This document shows positions 33,546-45,084 of a stretch of DNA of 64,000 bases, one piece after another. The stretch covers positions 4,154,001 through 4,218,000 of the forward strand of contig AP026549.1 in the NCBI GenBank assembly GCA_026075535.2, read 5' to 3'. How positions within the stretch are numbered: the first letter of the stretch is position 1; every line of letters starts with the position of its first letter. Origin of the DNA: Tricholoma matsutake. Lineage: Eukaryota > Basidiomycota > Agaricomycetes > Agaricales > Tricholomataceae. Below the pieces are notes generated by a model, which saw only the letters and a program-made list of their open reading frames with translations, did not search any database and had not been told where the DNA came from. The translations under genes and the position numbers were made by a program.

Positions 33546-35675
33546 AACGTGGAAGGAAAGATCGTACTTCCAAACAGACAATTCACCCCTCGAAATATCC
33601 CTGGCAGGTTTATCAAGGAGCACATCGACGAATGGTGGAAATGGAACCCAGATGCAGCACTAGCAGCCACACTTTTATTCATCATTGCACCCTCGGCACC
33701 TTTGACTTCGACAAATTTGGCCTTGGCTTTGATCACTTCAATATTGGAGTCCAATGCAGCTTCTACATCAGCATCAGAAACTAAAGGCTCGTAGCTGAAT
33801 CTTCTCGAGATCTAACGACTTTCCAGACTCCATTTGGCGCGCTTCAAATCGTCACCCTACCAATGGGTTGGACGAACTCAGTTCCAATCTTACACAATGA
33901 CATCACATTCATCCTACAACCTGAAGTCCCTCATATCACGATCCCTTACATCGACAACACACCAGTTAAGGGTCCGAAATCAGAATATTGAACGATCGGT
34001 GGGTCTTACGAAACAATCGCCAACAACCCAGGCATTCGACGATTTGTCTGGGAGCATTTCGAGAACCTGAATCGCATTGTCCAGCGCATGAAGTATTGTG
34101 GCGGAACATTCTCAGGTCCAAAGTTATTTGCTTGTGTCCCCAAAATAATTGTTCTAGGTCATTGATGCAATATTCAAGGTTGAATGGCTGATCCGATGTG
34201 CATCAATAAGATTCAGAAGTGGGGTCTGTGTCGTATGCTCATGGAAGTTAAGGTGTTCTTAGGAACAATTGGAGTTTGTCGAATTTTTATTCAGAGTTTT
34301 GCACATTGAGCAGCTGCACTAATCAACCTTACTGGAAAAGATGTACCCTTTGAATTTGGCCCATCTCAGGTAGCAGCACAAGAAGATCTAAAGCAAGCAC
34401 TGTTAAATTTGCCAGCAATTTGAGCAATCGACTATACCTCAAATGCCCCAGTTATCCTCGCAGTCAACACATCGAGCATCATGATTGGCTATTTCCTCAC
34501 GCAATGCGACCACAATAATCCTCAAAAATGATACTACAGTCGATTCAGCTCAATCACGCTTAACAACTGCGAATCCTGGTTCTCACAACTAAAACTCAAA
34601 CTTTACGGTCTATATTGAGCCCTTGGTACACTTCAATTGTATTTGATAGGGGTACAAAACCTTATTGTCGAAGTCGATGCAAGGTATATCAAAGGCATGC
34701 TCTCAAATCCCGATATCGTGCCTAGCACTAGCATCAATCGATGGATTGTTTCAATTCTAACGTTCCACTTCATGCTAGTTCATGTTGCAGGTATGCATGT
34801 CGCACCATGGGCCAGATGGTCTTTCACAGCGTCCTCAACAAACCGAAGACAACGATACCGAAGTAGAAGAAGAATTTGGCAATTGGATCAACAAACTACA
34901 TGGCTTTGTTCACCAAATCAACCCAATTTCGATTCGACCTTTCCCCTCTCATGCAACTTATCTGACTTTCGCCCAAGCCTCAGATTTCAGTAAGGGGGAG
35001 GATGTTTCATACAAAGATGTACCTCGATTGGACAAAGCAAAGAAAGAAGACAAACAATTGCTGCTCATTCATAGATGGTTAGATGACATGGTGTGACCCC
35101 CAAATCTATCAGATACTGAATACGCTATGTGCGATATTGCACCGAGTTCTTCATAGATTCCGGAAAACTATGGCAAAAAGATCATCATGGAGAACACAAG
35201 ATCATCATGGAGAACACAAGATCATCATGGAGAACACAAGATCATCATGGAGAACACAAGATCATTGCAATCCCAGAACATCACATCGATATTATCCAGT
35301 CATTGCACAACCATATTGGACACAAAATGATCTTTGCCATGAAATCTCACGTTGCCCTACGATTCTGGTGGCCCAACCTGAAAGCCGATATCACATGGTA
35401 CATCCAAACGTGCCATTACTGTCAGATGCAACAGACTTGAAATCTCCTTATTCTGCCAATCATTGCCACCCCCGCTCCTCTATTTGGAAAAGTCTACATT
35501 GACACAATGCACATGCTGCCTTCTGGTGGATATCATACTGGCCAGAATTCAGGATGCTTCGCAATGAAATGGTGAAGACCATCGGCAATTAGATCTTCAA
35601 AGAAATCATTTGTCGATGGGGCTCGCTTTACAAAATCATTACCAACAATGGCCCAGCATTTTGTCCCAATGTCTT
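33546..35675 (+). pseudogene. Element F Pol (protease remnant, RT, RNase H, partial integrase)
   Basis: Plus-strand frame with many stops. RT: FQTPFGALQIVTLPMGWTNS and ITIPYIDNTPVKGP (33820-33980), where the YxDD box appears as YIDN. RNase H-like text runs to about 34850. Integrase H2C2: HNHIGHKMIFAMKSHVALRF and CHYCQMQQT (35300-35440), then KVYIDTMHMLPSGGYHTG and TNNGPAF before the sequence switches to element E. No 3' LTR. Confidence 0.72.
35180..35259 (+). repeat. Four 20-bp tandem units in the F integrase
   Basis: gatcatcatggagaacacaa four times without mismatch, followed by a partial unit. 20 bp is not a multiple of three, so four units shift the frame. Confidence 0.95.
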
Positions 35676-36230
35676 GTGAGCGCGTCTGGCTTGGCCCCTA
35701 ATTTTCCGGGGCGGAAGTGGATAACCAGATTGAACTGTGAAAGATACTCGGACCATCTGGCTTGGTGGCGGGTGAGTAGTTTAGTGGTGCTGAAGTACTC
35801 AAGGTTCTTGTGGTCTGTGACCACATTGATTGGGTTTGCCGAACCCTTGAAATGTTGCCACCAATGCTTGAAAGCTTCAAAAATGGCCAGAAGTTCCTTA
35901 TCATGTGTATTGTAATTTAGTTCAGCGGGGTTGAAGGAGTGGGAATGGAAAGCGACAGGATGAATTTTACCATCCACTGTGTGGGTTGAGAGTTTACCAT
36001 CCACTGTGTGGGTTGAGAGGATAGCCGCCAGGGCATAATTGGATGCATCGGTTTCGAGTACCATTTGGGAGTCAGGTACCCATTGAGTTAAGATGGGAGT
36101 GTGAGTGAGTTCTTGTTTGAGCTTTTCAAAAGTGTTGCGGCACTTCTTGTTGAAGTCCCAGGGTGTGGATTTCCATGTCAAACAGGTGAGTGGAATGACA
36201 ATGTCTGAATAGCTGTTAATGAAACAGCGG
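35676..36230 (-). pseudogene. Element E: end of RT and RNase H
   Basis: Sense from 36230: FINSYSDIVIPLTCLTWKST continues the RT thumb that stops at 37325 (FLGFCNFY). RNase H follows with MVLETDASNYALAAILS, HDKELLAIFEAFKHWWQHF, VVTDHKNLEYFSTTKLLTRH and PGKLGAKPDALTR. A short in-frame repeat LSTHTVDGK appears twice. It ends abruptly against element F. Confidence 0.85.
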
Positions 36231-37324
36231 TGATGATGCTCAACTCGGAAACCCAAACAAAACCCACAAAAAGGCTTCAGATGGTATAACACGAGTCAGA
36301 GGAAGGATGCGAGACCCTCTAGATGTCACCTGTCAGACTGACCGTCAAATAGTCATGAAACAACTGCTTGTCGAAGCAGTTTGAGGCTAAAAGAATGTGT
36401 TTCAAGGACTTGCGATGATTTTTGAGGGGTTGCAATGATTTTCGAGATGTCGCAATATTTTTCGAAGAAGTTTTGAGGAATTTCGAGTGCGCAGATATGT
36501 TTGGATGCAAGATCGGGGGACTAGACGAGTAGTAGAAGTGAAGAAAAGGCTAATCAAGGGAAGCAAGAGCAAAAATAGTGTAATGCAAGGAATTTCAAGG
36601 AATTTCGAGGAAATTTAGCATAAAACACCAAACTTCGGACTGGATATGACTAAACTGTACTCTCAAATCACTGTGATCTGGGAGGAAGACGATGACTTTC
36701 TTTTATTTCCAAGTAGATACTACAGAGTTTTATATGTTTTAAAGAAACTTCCTAAAATGGAATGAGAAACATGTGTAGAACATGAGGCAAAAGATATGAG
36801 TTAAGGCACAAGGCCAAAAAGGAGACTGGAATCCAAACAAGAAAGATATATATCATATGATGAAAGAGTAATAAAGGATATAGAACTAAAAAGGGACTGT
36901 CCTTTGTGTATAAACTGCGCTAAGTCTCGCAATAATGCATCCAGCAGGTTCTATGCATGATAGGGACTTGGAACGAGGCTGACCTACTATCAGCAGGTTT
37001 GAGCACGAGTTGGAATACTTCCTGGTGCATGGTATTCCACCATATAGATAACAAATGTGGTGCCCAATGTCGCTCACAGTCTCTCGATATTGATCAATAA
37101 CGCTCGACGATGATCGACAATGATGCTTGATGATGTTCGACAATGCTCGACCATGTTCGATACAATATTTGACGATGCTCGACCGCGTTCGATATGATAT
37201 TGTGCTTGGTAGACTTGGTCAGGAGTGGTCGTGCTGCTTCTGGGACCTTGTGCGAGTTATCTGATGTGATTAGAATGTGGTCAAAATGGTGAATCAGCCT
37301 TTGAGCCGAGGAGACAACCTATCA
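36231..37324 (-). repeat. Mosaic solo LTR of family A inside the element E RT
   Basis: 1094 bp, sense TGATAGGTTGTC ... GTTGAGCATCATCA. Its first ~600 bp (37324 to about 36715) match subfamily 2 (16410-17100 and 30873-31870). Its remainder matches subfamily 1 (12540-13017), including cttcctcccagatcacagtg. The switch lies just after the presumed RNA start region. It separates FCNFY from FINSYSD of the RT. Confidence 0.75.
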
Positions 37325-38542
37325 GCAGTAAAAGTTGCAAAAGCCTAAGAAGGATTGTATATCCTTGACTTTCCTAGGCTCAGGCCAGTCAAGCAATGTT
37401 TTGACTTTATCCTCTGACATCTGCAGTCCATCTGGTGAAAGGATGAAACCTAGATATTCAATGGTGTCTTTGTGGAACTCACATTTCTGAGGTGAAGCAT
37501 AAAGTCCATTCTTCTGGAGTCTCCGAAAAACTTCCTTGATGTGAGCTCCATGCTGTGATTTGTCATCAGAGTTAATCAGGATGTCATCGAGGTAGACCAT
37601 GACACAGACATCCAGCATGTTGCTGAAGATGTTGTTCATAAACCGCTGGAAGGCTGTGGGTGCATTAGTGAGGCCGAATGGAACCACCAACCATTCAAAG
37701 GATCCATAGCAGGTGTGGAAAGTAGTTTTCCATTCATCACCATCCGCAATGCAGACTAGGTGATAGGCATGCCACAAGTCTATCTTGGTGAACAAGCAGG
37801 CTTTTTGGGGAGAGTCAAGCAGGTCAGAAATGAGTGGAAGTGGGTAGTGGTCCTTCTTTGTGAGACAGTTGAGCCCTCTGTAGTCAACACACAGTTGAAG
37901 GCTTCCATCCTTTTTCTTGATGAAGAGAATTGGAGTGCCATGCAGGGATTTAGAGGGGCAGATGAAACCTGAGCGGATGTTCTCGTCAATGAAAACTCAT
38001 AAGGCTTCTAACTCAGAGGGAGAGAGAGAGTACATGCGACCTGGAGGAGGGGGAACATTATCTTCTGTCTCTATCTTGAGGTCATAAGGGCGATGCAGAG
38101 GAAGGGTATCTGCTTTTGTCTTATTAAAGACATCAGTGAATTCATGATACTCAGTGGGAATCTCAGAAAGATCCACCAGGTTTGAGGATTGAGTAGAGTG
38201 GGTGAATAATCCTTCTGGTGCAAAGGTCATCTGGAAGGCTACTGCTCCCAGAAGTTTGCTAGCATGCGCATAAGCAGCAGCATTGATGAATGAAATGTCG
38301 GGAGGGGTAAACTTAGGTGGAATGGGAGGTTCTGAAGGTGCAGGTGAGTCGAGGATTTCTACCGGAAGGTTCGGGGACATGGGTGATGTCAAAGGTGCTG
38401 GACCTCTATGAACTGCAGAGTGGAAAGTGATTTGGCTTGAAGACCAGTCAATCAACAGATTGTATTTCTTCAGCCAGTTATGACCAAGTATGGTGGAACA
38501 GGAAGAGTCGAGCGAGGTTACATAGAATGACACATTGAACAC
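37325..38542 (-). pseudogene. Element E: protease end and reverse transcriptase
   Basis: Sense order: SLDSSCSTILGHNWLKKYNL, a proline-rich linker, RPYDLKIETEDNVPPPPGRM, then TGA at 37999-37997 where the sequence runs EAL*VFIDENI (Arg expected), [51 protein letters not shown] with an intact YLDD box, and [12 protein letters not shown] where the LTR is inserted. Apart from that TGA the frame is open. Confidence 0.85.
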
Positions 38543-38995
38543 TTCACTGGTAGGGAAAGTGACCGGAAGTTTGATGACTTGAGTTATGGTGGAGTTGCAA
38601 GATTTATCAAAGAGTCATAGTCCGATCAGGTTTATGGATTCCATGATAAGTTGGTTATCCAACATGAAAGAGGAGTCGAGGAAACAATGGGAGGAGCCAG
38701 AGTCAATAATGGTTTGCATGGGAGTGGAATAGTCAGGAATGGTTAAAAGGATGGTGAGGGAGTCAGGGTCAGAAAGAGCAGACACGTTAAGACGAACATA
38801 GGCAGCCAAATGGGTAAGATCAATGCAACCCCCAGCCCCAATGGCTATTTCCTGAGGGTTGCAGACTATTTTTCCAAGTCCACAGTATTGGAAAGGACAG
38901 CAGAAGCATGGGCTTTTGTGGCTTTGGATTTCAGGCAGTTTCCTGCTACATGCCCTTCCTCCCCACAGTAGAGACAAAGTCATTCTCTCATGCAT
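38543..38995 (-). pseudogene. Element E: zinc knuckle and aspartic protease start
   Basis: The knuckle CLYCGEEGHVAGNC is read across the Gag stop; after a frame step the protease core is TIIDSGSSHCFLDSSF. A TGA at 38617-38615 sits in INLIGL*LFDKSCN, where LRLFDG-type text is usual, so the original was probably Arg. Confidence 0.8.
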
Positions 38996-40058
38996 CGTTC
39001 TCGTTCTTCCCCAGTAAGCTTGCCATTCTTCCCCAACTTATCGGATATGGACAACTTGGGCTTGTCCCAGGTAGTGTTCTTTGTCATGGAAGACTGGTGG
39101 TTGGAGGTGTTGCCATGGGCAGAGTTCGAAGAGGATTGGTTGGTAGATGGGGAAGGGCTTTTGGAAGTGTCCTTCCAACCAGGGTTAGTAAAGTTACTGG
39201 AATTCTTTGTTTCAAGGCAGGATTCATCTTCTTGCATCCAGTAGATGTTGTTGCTGTCCTGTGCTTTCAAGCGCAGTTCTGCAAGGGTATCGGATTTACC
39301 ACCCCAAAGAACTTCTATGCAAAGTTGGAGCAGAAGACCGCAGAAATATTGGTCACAAAGGGCAGCTTCATTCCAGTTGACTCTAGAAGCTAATTCCCAG
39401 AAATCAATGTTATACTTTGTGATTCGACCACCTTTCTTCATTGATAAGTCAGAGAGAGCTTTTTCCACATCTCCAACCAGGTCATGCGGGCTGAAGTTGC
39501 TTTCGAGCTCAGCAAGGAAAGCTTTGTAGTCCCACATCCAGTGTGCGGAATCTGTCAGGTCATTAAGACCAGGCTCAAACCAACTGAGAGCTGATCCCTT
39601 AAGATAAGAAAGGATAAATATGATCTTTTTCTCATCAGAGGAAAATACATGCAGATGGTTGTGGAAATGAAGATTGCAGGAGACTAGGAAGTCTCTAAGT
39701 TTCTTTGGATTGGTGCCATTGAAAGTGTCAGGGTTGCGAACTTTGATTTTTTTGGTCTTGGGTGCATTATTCTGACAAAGGGTGCAGATACTATCCAAGA
39801 GGTTGTGAAGGACATCTATAAAACCTATCCCCTGGGTCAGGGTTTTCCACCATGGGAGGTTGATCATCTGGATCATTGGGATTGGGGTCACCCCCAGGGC
39901 CATCAGGACCACTAGGGTCATCGGGTCCGCCGGGAGGTCCGTCCTCTAGACCAGGATCTTCCAACCCAAAGTGTTCAGGCTGGTTGATGCCCCCTACATA
40001 CTCAAGGGGAGTTGTTGGTTGAAAACCTTCTGGGTTGGTGGAAGGGTGCAGGGCACAG
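38980..40058 (-). pseudogene. Element E Gag
   Basis: Gag begins after the LTR with a proline/acidic segment (GPPGGPDDPSGPDGPGG), shifts frame near 39900, then is open for about 300 codons: VRNPDTFNGTNPKKLRDFLV, FILSYLKGSALSWFEPGLND, LAELESNFSPHDLVGDVEKA. It ends at a TGA (38982-38980) immediately before the zinc knuckle. A chromovirus-type Gag. Confidence 0.82.
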
Positions 40059-41126
40059 TGATGATACTCAACCAGGAAACCCAAACAAAACCCACAATAA
40101 GGCCTCGAATGGTATAACACTAGTTAGAGGAAGGTTGCAAGGTGGTGCTAAATATCACTGCTGTTACCCAAGGTTAGGGAAACAACTTTAGAGAGGGTCC
40201 AATGAAGTTCGATGAGGTTCAAGAGTGTACGAAGTGCTGTGATGATGTTCAAGGAAAGTTCAAAGAGGTTCAAAGAGGTTCAAAGAGGTTCAAAGAGGTT
40301 CAAAGAGGTTCAAAGAGGTTCAAAGATGTTCAAAGAAGTTTGAGGGGCTTATAGAGGATGAGGACAATTTTGACGAAGGCTGAGGATAGACTATAGGGAT
40401 GTAGAAATGCTTTCAAGAGGGGATAGACGATAGACGATAGTTTTGAGAAGCTAGAATGAGAAGTTTGAAGAAGTTCGGTGTAAAACACTGAACTTTGAGA
40501 CTAAGTCGAGATGCTTGGACTCAAGAGAATTGCTCTTAAATCAGACAATTCATGTGAGAGGATGATCTATTCTGTCTTTCTAAGTAGCTAGTACAAGGCT
40601 ATATATGTTTGGAAGAGATGGTACTTAAAAGGAAATAAAACATGAGGAATACATGAGGCAAGATATAAAATAATAAAGAACTTTGCAAATCATAAAATAA
40701 ATGAAAGAAGATGAGAAGGGAAATGTATAGAGTCATGATTTATTATGGGTACCTGTCCTATTGATCCAATATATCATCAAGACATCAAAGTGCCACAATC
40801 ACATCCTAAAATCCCATCATCATGTGTCTCCTTGTGTCCAGTGGTGCTCGATATGCGATGCACAATGTGTGCTGCATGTCTCTGAAGGGCGGTGCAATAG
40901 GTATATGGCGGCTGAAGACGTTTGAGGTGCTGCAAAGACGTTCAAACCTGCTCGAAGTGTTGCAAAGTCATTCAAAGTTGTTCAAAATTGTTCAAAGTGG
41001 TTCAAAGTAGTTTTGGAGCAGTCTCACAGGGTTCATAGGGGTTCGTAGGGGTTCATAGTGTGTGTGTTGATGTGTTGATGCATTTGGAGATGTTCCCAGA
41101 GCTTAGAGCACACAGTGGACCTATCA
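40059..41126 (-). repeat. Element E 5' LTR (family A subfamily 1)
   Basis: 1068 bp; sense TGATAGGTCCACTG ... GTTGAGTATCATCA, followed by Gag of E. Related to 11711-13017. Contains a 10-bp tandem array and a TATA-like acatatatagc near 40600. Confidence 0.8.
40261..40340. repeat. 10-bp tandem array in the E LTR
   Basis: CAAAGAGGTT eight times, the last two units with one change each. Confidence 0.95.
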
Positions 41127-43390
41127 GTGGGTAGACATGAGATTAGCACTGATTGAGGGGGCTCCTGAGCTGATTTGTCAGAAGATGTTTGAAGGGTCTG
41201 GAAGATACTCCGAAAGTAGTGGCGGGTCGAGGGTCAGGAAGAGTGGATCACTGAATTGCAGAGATCCCAGGAATAGTGCCAGCGTGTTGGGAATTTCTGG
41301 TTGTGCGCTGGCAGGTCTCAGTAGGGGTCATAGAGAGGAATAAGATGAGTGAAGTGTGAGTTCATATATACTGTTACATAATCCCTAAGAACTAGGAAAG
41401 CCCCAGGAAGACACAAAAATGCCACAAACCAACAATGCACACCCACCATGTCTATGAGCTACTGCTGGTAAGTCGGAGCATGGGTGTGAGCAGTGACCAA
41501 TGATGACCACTAAGCCAGCAATGGACAATGACAGCACCTGCCCCCAGCCTCACGAGCAGCTGCTCATGGGTGCATAGGGTGTGGATTGGTGGAGATGACA
41601 ATGACAATGGCCTAGCCACTACAGACAATGAACAGGGTGCTATGTGAGAATTACAGGGGTTCAGTGCCATGCTGATGAGGAGCAGCAGTACCAATTATCC
41701 ACCACTACCATGGTCACAATGAATGGTAATGGCCCAAAAGGACAACATGCATTGTTTGCACTGTAGGTATCTTAAAGCTTTTTCTTCTTTCCCTTGCATT
41801 TCTTTAGCTAACCATTTTGTTTTTGTTTTAGGTTCTATATATGATATCATGACTTCCCTGATCACTGCTACGAGCAACTGTTTGCAAGGCAGATATGAGG
41901 TGCTAATGATGGACAACATTGCCAGCACACCAAGAAGGGGCCCAGGTGATGATGACATCTCATTGGCCATAAGTTCTTTAACTTTCTCTTTTGCTATGTG
42001 GGGTGTCTCATGAACAATAAATATAGCCAAAGTACCAGACAGAGGAAATAACCAGGGAGGTGGAGATGTGTGTGAGCATAGATTGTTGAAATCTCATGTG
42101 TTATGGCTGGTACAATGGGTGTTAGCCCACTTTGGTGATAACTGATGGGTACTATGAAGTATGTACATAGAATATATATACTGTATACTGCTAAACAGGG
42201 CCAGTGTGACACAGCAAGGGGCAATGTGCAGTGGTGTCCCAAATAGTGGATGTGCATGATCACACAGAAATCCAACATAGATTAGTAAGGAACATATTGA
42301 CGATGGCAGGGAAGGCTGTACAGTACATATTGCATGATGCTAACAACATTTGTCTGTATCCTGGAGATACTCTAATTTTTTTGGTTGCTTGGTCAATAAG
42401 AGTGGAGATGACGATGCTGGGCAGCTAGCCACATACTCATGTTTGTATGCATTACTATCTTCTGATGTAGGATAACTCTTTGGATTACCACATTTGCTGA
42501 ACCCTTCCTCTGATATATGGGCATGTGATCAGCCATCATCTCCTTGGGCATCGCCATCAGATCTATCATCTGCCAATTCTTTACAACACCATCAGTCTAA
42601 CAAAAACAGAACAATAAAAAAAACAAGTACTACTAACTTTAGTAAGATTAGCTCAAGGGGCTGGTGGAATGGGAATCCTGAACTGTGGGTAGGGGGGGGG
42701 GTACTGCCAGAGACTGAAAAAAAAATATGACCTACATGTAAATGATGCAGAATGGCTTCATGTGGCCATGAAACACTCAAAATAATCACTCCAGTGATAT
42801 AAACAAAGACTTATGATGTTGTTTAGATATGAATTGACTACTTCAGGAGCCATAACAACCTCATAAACTTATTTGAATGTTAATTAGACTATATACAATG
42901 TATACTATGTAACATGACTAACAGTGAGTGGGTCCCATGCCTGTCCAGCATTGCCATGAGTGCCATCAACTTGCTTCAACTGAGGTTGTCACAGTGCTGT
43001 GGGGCAGTCATAAGCAGCCTATACATGCTGTGTGAGCATCAGTGGTCACTCTGAGTTGCAGTAGTGCAAAGTGCACCTGGGTAGGCTGGGTTATGAAGTT
43101 ATCTTGTTGATGGTGGTTGTCTGTAGCAGTGGAGGCGGAGATCATGTTCATTAACTTTAAACTTGTTTATGCAACCACCTCTGTATTGTAAGGTGGTGTA
43201 ATGATGAGTGCTCAACAGTCAGTGTGAAATCAGCAGGGGAATGTTGTCAGTACTTACCTTGGGTGCAAAGTCATCCATGCCCATCACCAAGACAGTCTTA
43301 CTTTCCCAGACCTAGAACAGATAGTGATGTCTTGAGGACATTTACAAGAGCCAAAAGCAGATGTAGAGAAGAGATTGAAGGCATGGAGTA
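41127..43390 (+). repeat. Non-coding repeat tract with an intron-like module
   Basis: No credible gene. Two copies of the palindromic CTGCTCATGGG-type motif (about 41453 and 41541-41580), an intron-like module at 41767-41831 (gtatct ... GCTAACC ... TTTTAG), and low-complexity borders near 42690. Short ORFs differ in every frame and match nothing I recognise. Confidence 0.45.
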
Positions 43391-44032
43391 TGTTACACTC
43401 CCCCACTTATTCCAGTTGGATTCTGGTTATTCTGGCCAGAATTTCTGGAATTTCTGGAATCCAGTGGAATTTTTTTTGTATGTAGTTCTCCCTATGCAGC
43501 ACAATTCCAGTCAGAATAAGCATCAAATTTACACCCAGAATCCCCAGAATCTGCCTGGACTCATCACAACCAGACTAACTGGAATAACTGGAATGCACGT
43601 GCTTTGCCAAATAAAGGTTTCATGTACAACAAGAATTGAACACTCAACCTTGGGTCTAGTGTTGCCATGGCTTGAGCCACATTTTTTGCTATCTTGGGAA
43701 ATAAATTATGTAAAATCACTAAAATATTTGAGGAGCTAGATCCCATCAAAAGCTGAGGGGTCTCCTGCCAACTCTAAGTGATCGGAGAAGCGGTTCCTGA
43801 GATATTCAGGTGGCTCAAGCCGAGCCATTTCAAAGCCACCTAAATATCTCAGGAACCGCTTCTCCGATCACTTAGAGTTGGCAGGAGACCCCTCAGCTTT
43901 TGATGGGATCTAGCTCCTCAAATATTTTAGTGATTTTACATAATTTATTTCCCAAGATAGCAAAAAATGCAGCTCGAGCCATGGCAACACTACTTGGGTC
44001 TTCACACATAACAGCATGCTTAACCACTGAGC
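43391..44032 (-). repeat. tRNA-headed repeat S3, split by two later insertions
   Basis: Minus-strand counterpart of S2: tail at 43391-43580 (gagtatgttacactccccc...), B-box-like block at 43630-43650, A-box side at 44001-44032 and, beyond the Plavaka element, 57190-57255. A foldback hAT-like element (43657-43992) and the Plavaka element (44033-57189) lie inside it. Confidence 0.7.
43657..43992. mobile_element. hAT-like foldback element 'e' (336 bp)
   Basis: Nearly the whole element is one palindrome: arms of about 155 bp with only a few mismatches around a short centre near 43820-43835. Ends TAGTGTTGCCATGG; exact 8-bp target duplication CTTGGGTC (43649-43656 and 43993-44000). Related to the single arm at 58675-58900. 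Confidence 0.93.
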
Positions 44033-44078
44033 CCCAGTAGGAAGTCCATCATTTACCTAAGATTTTTATCTATTTACA
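44033..44078 (+). repeat. Plavaka element left TIR
   Basis: CCCAGTAGGAAGTCCAT, then two mismatches, then tttacctaagatttttatc, matching the right TIR. Confidence 0.9.
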
Positions 44079-44568
44079 CAAGAGGCAGAGCAATATATTA
44101 CCCTGGAGAATATGTTGGGAATAATAGGGAAAAAAGACACTTTTTCCCACACTTTTCTCTTTGTTCTTGCTCAGCAAAAATAATTCATCCATTCCCAGGA
44201 GAAAATCAGGTGAAAATGGAGGGGAAATAAATCTTTTTTTCCACATTTTCTCTATATCTGGTGAAAATAACATTTTTTCTCCTGACTTCCACAATTTTTT
44301 CACCTAGAAACAGATTAGTTATTTTTCCAGAGAAAAAACTGGGAATATGTGGGAAAATGACCTTTTTCCCCCTAATGTTCACAAGTTTTTCTCCTGGAAA
44401 CAGATTAGTTGTTTTCCTGCAGCAACCAAAAGGACAAAGTGTGGGAAAATAACATATTTTTACTGATGGTTCCTTTTATTTTTCCCCAGTGAAAAAGTGT
44501 CTTTTTCTCCCATTATTCCCAACATTTTCTCCAGGGTAATATATTGCTCTGCCTCTTTTGTTAGTTAG
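44079..44568. mobile_element. Foldback-type insertion next to the Plavaka left TIR
   Basis: About 65-bp inverted ends aagaggcagagcaatatatt ... at 44080-44145 and 44495-44567, nearly perfect. The interior is made of short tttcccaca/gaaaaac-type repeats. A clear target duplication was not found, so the family is open. Confidence 0.6.
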
Positions 44569-45084
44569 TTTAAGTCATTAGAAATCGATCAGAACAAAAA
44601 TGTTGAATATACCATACATCCTGTCGATTGAGATAGATTACATACATTTTTCATTTATTGTATCTATGGAAATAGATGTTAATCGACTATATTTTCAATT
44701 ATTATTGATATTGATAGATTTGCTTAGATCACAGCTTTTTTTTGTTGTAATAGGTATAAATCTATTCATTCTATTGCCTACGATTACTGACAATTGCAGA
44801 TGCCATCTATTCCCATCAACTAGCCCTTCAATTCCTCTCGACTCCATTATCCAAACCCAAAGAAAAAACATAAATCTGTTGTTGCAATGAGTCCGAGACC
44901 GTGAAAGCAAGCATAAGTCCATGAAAGCGAGCATGAGTCCATGAGCAAGAGCAAGGTGAGTCCATGAGCGAGGTCAGTCCGTGAAAGCGAGCTGGCAAGA
45001 AAAATGTGCGAAGGTGATGTGGTGCAAGTGAAACCAAAGCCAGAGGCCCAAAATGAATTAGGCTACAAGAAGTCAATCAGTAGA

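Noticed and set aside
35180..35259. CRISPR-like repeat array
   Set aside because: Units are directly adjacent with no spacers, inside a retrotransposon integrase of a eukaryote.
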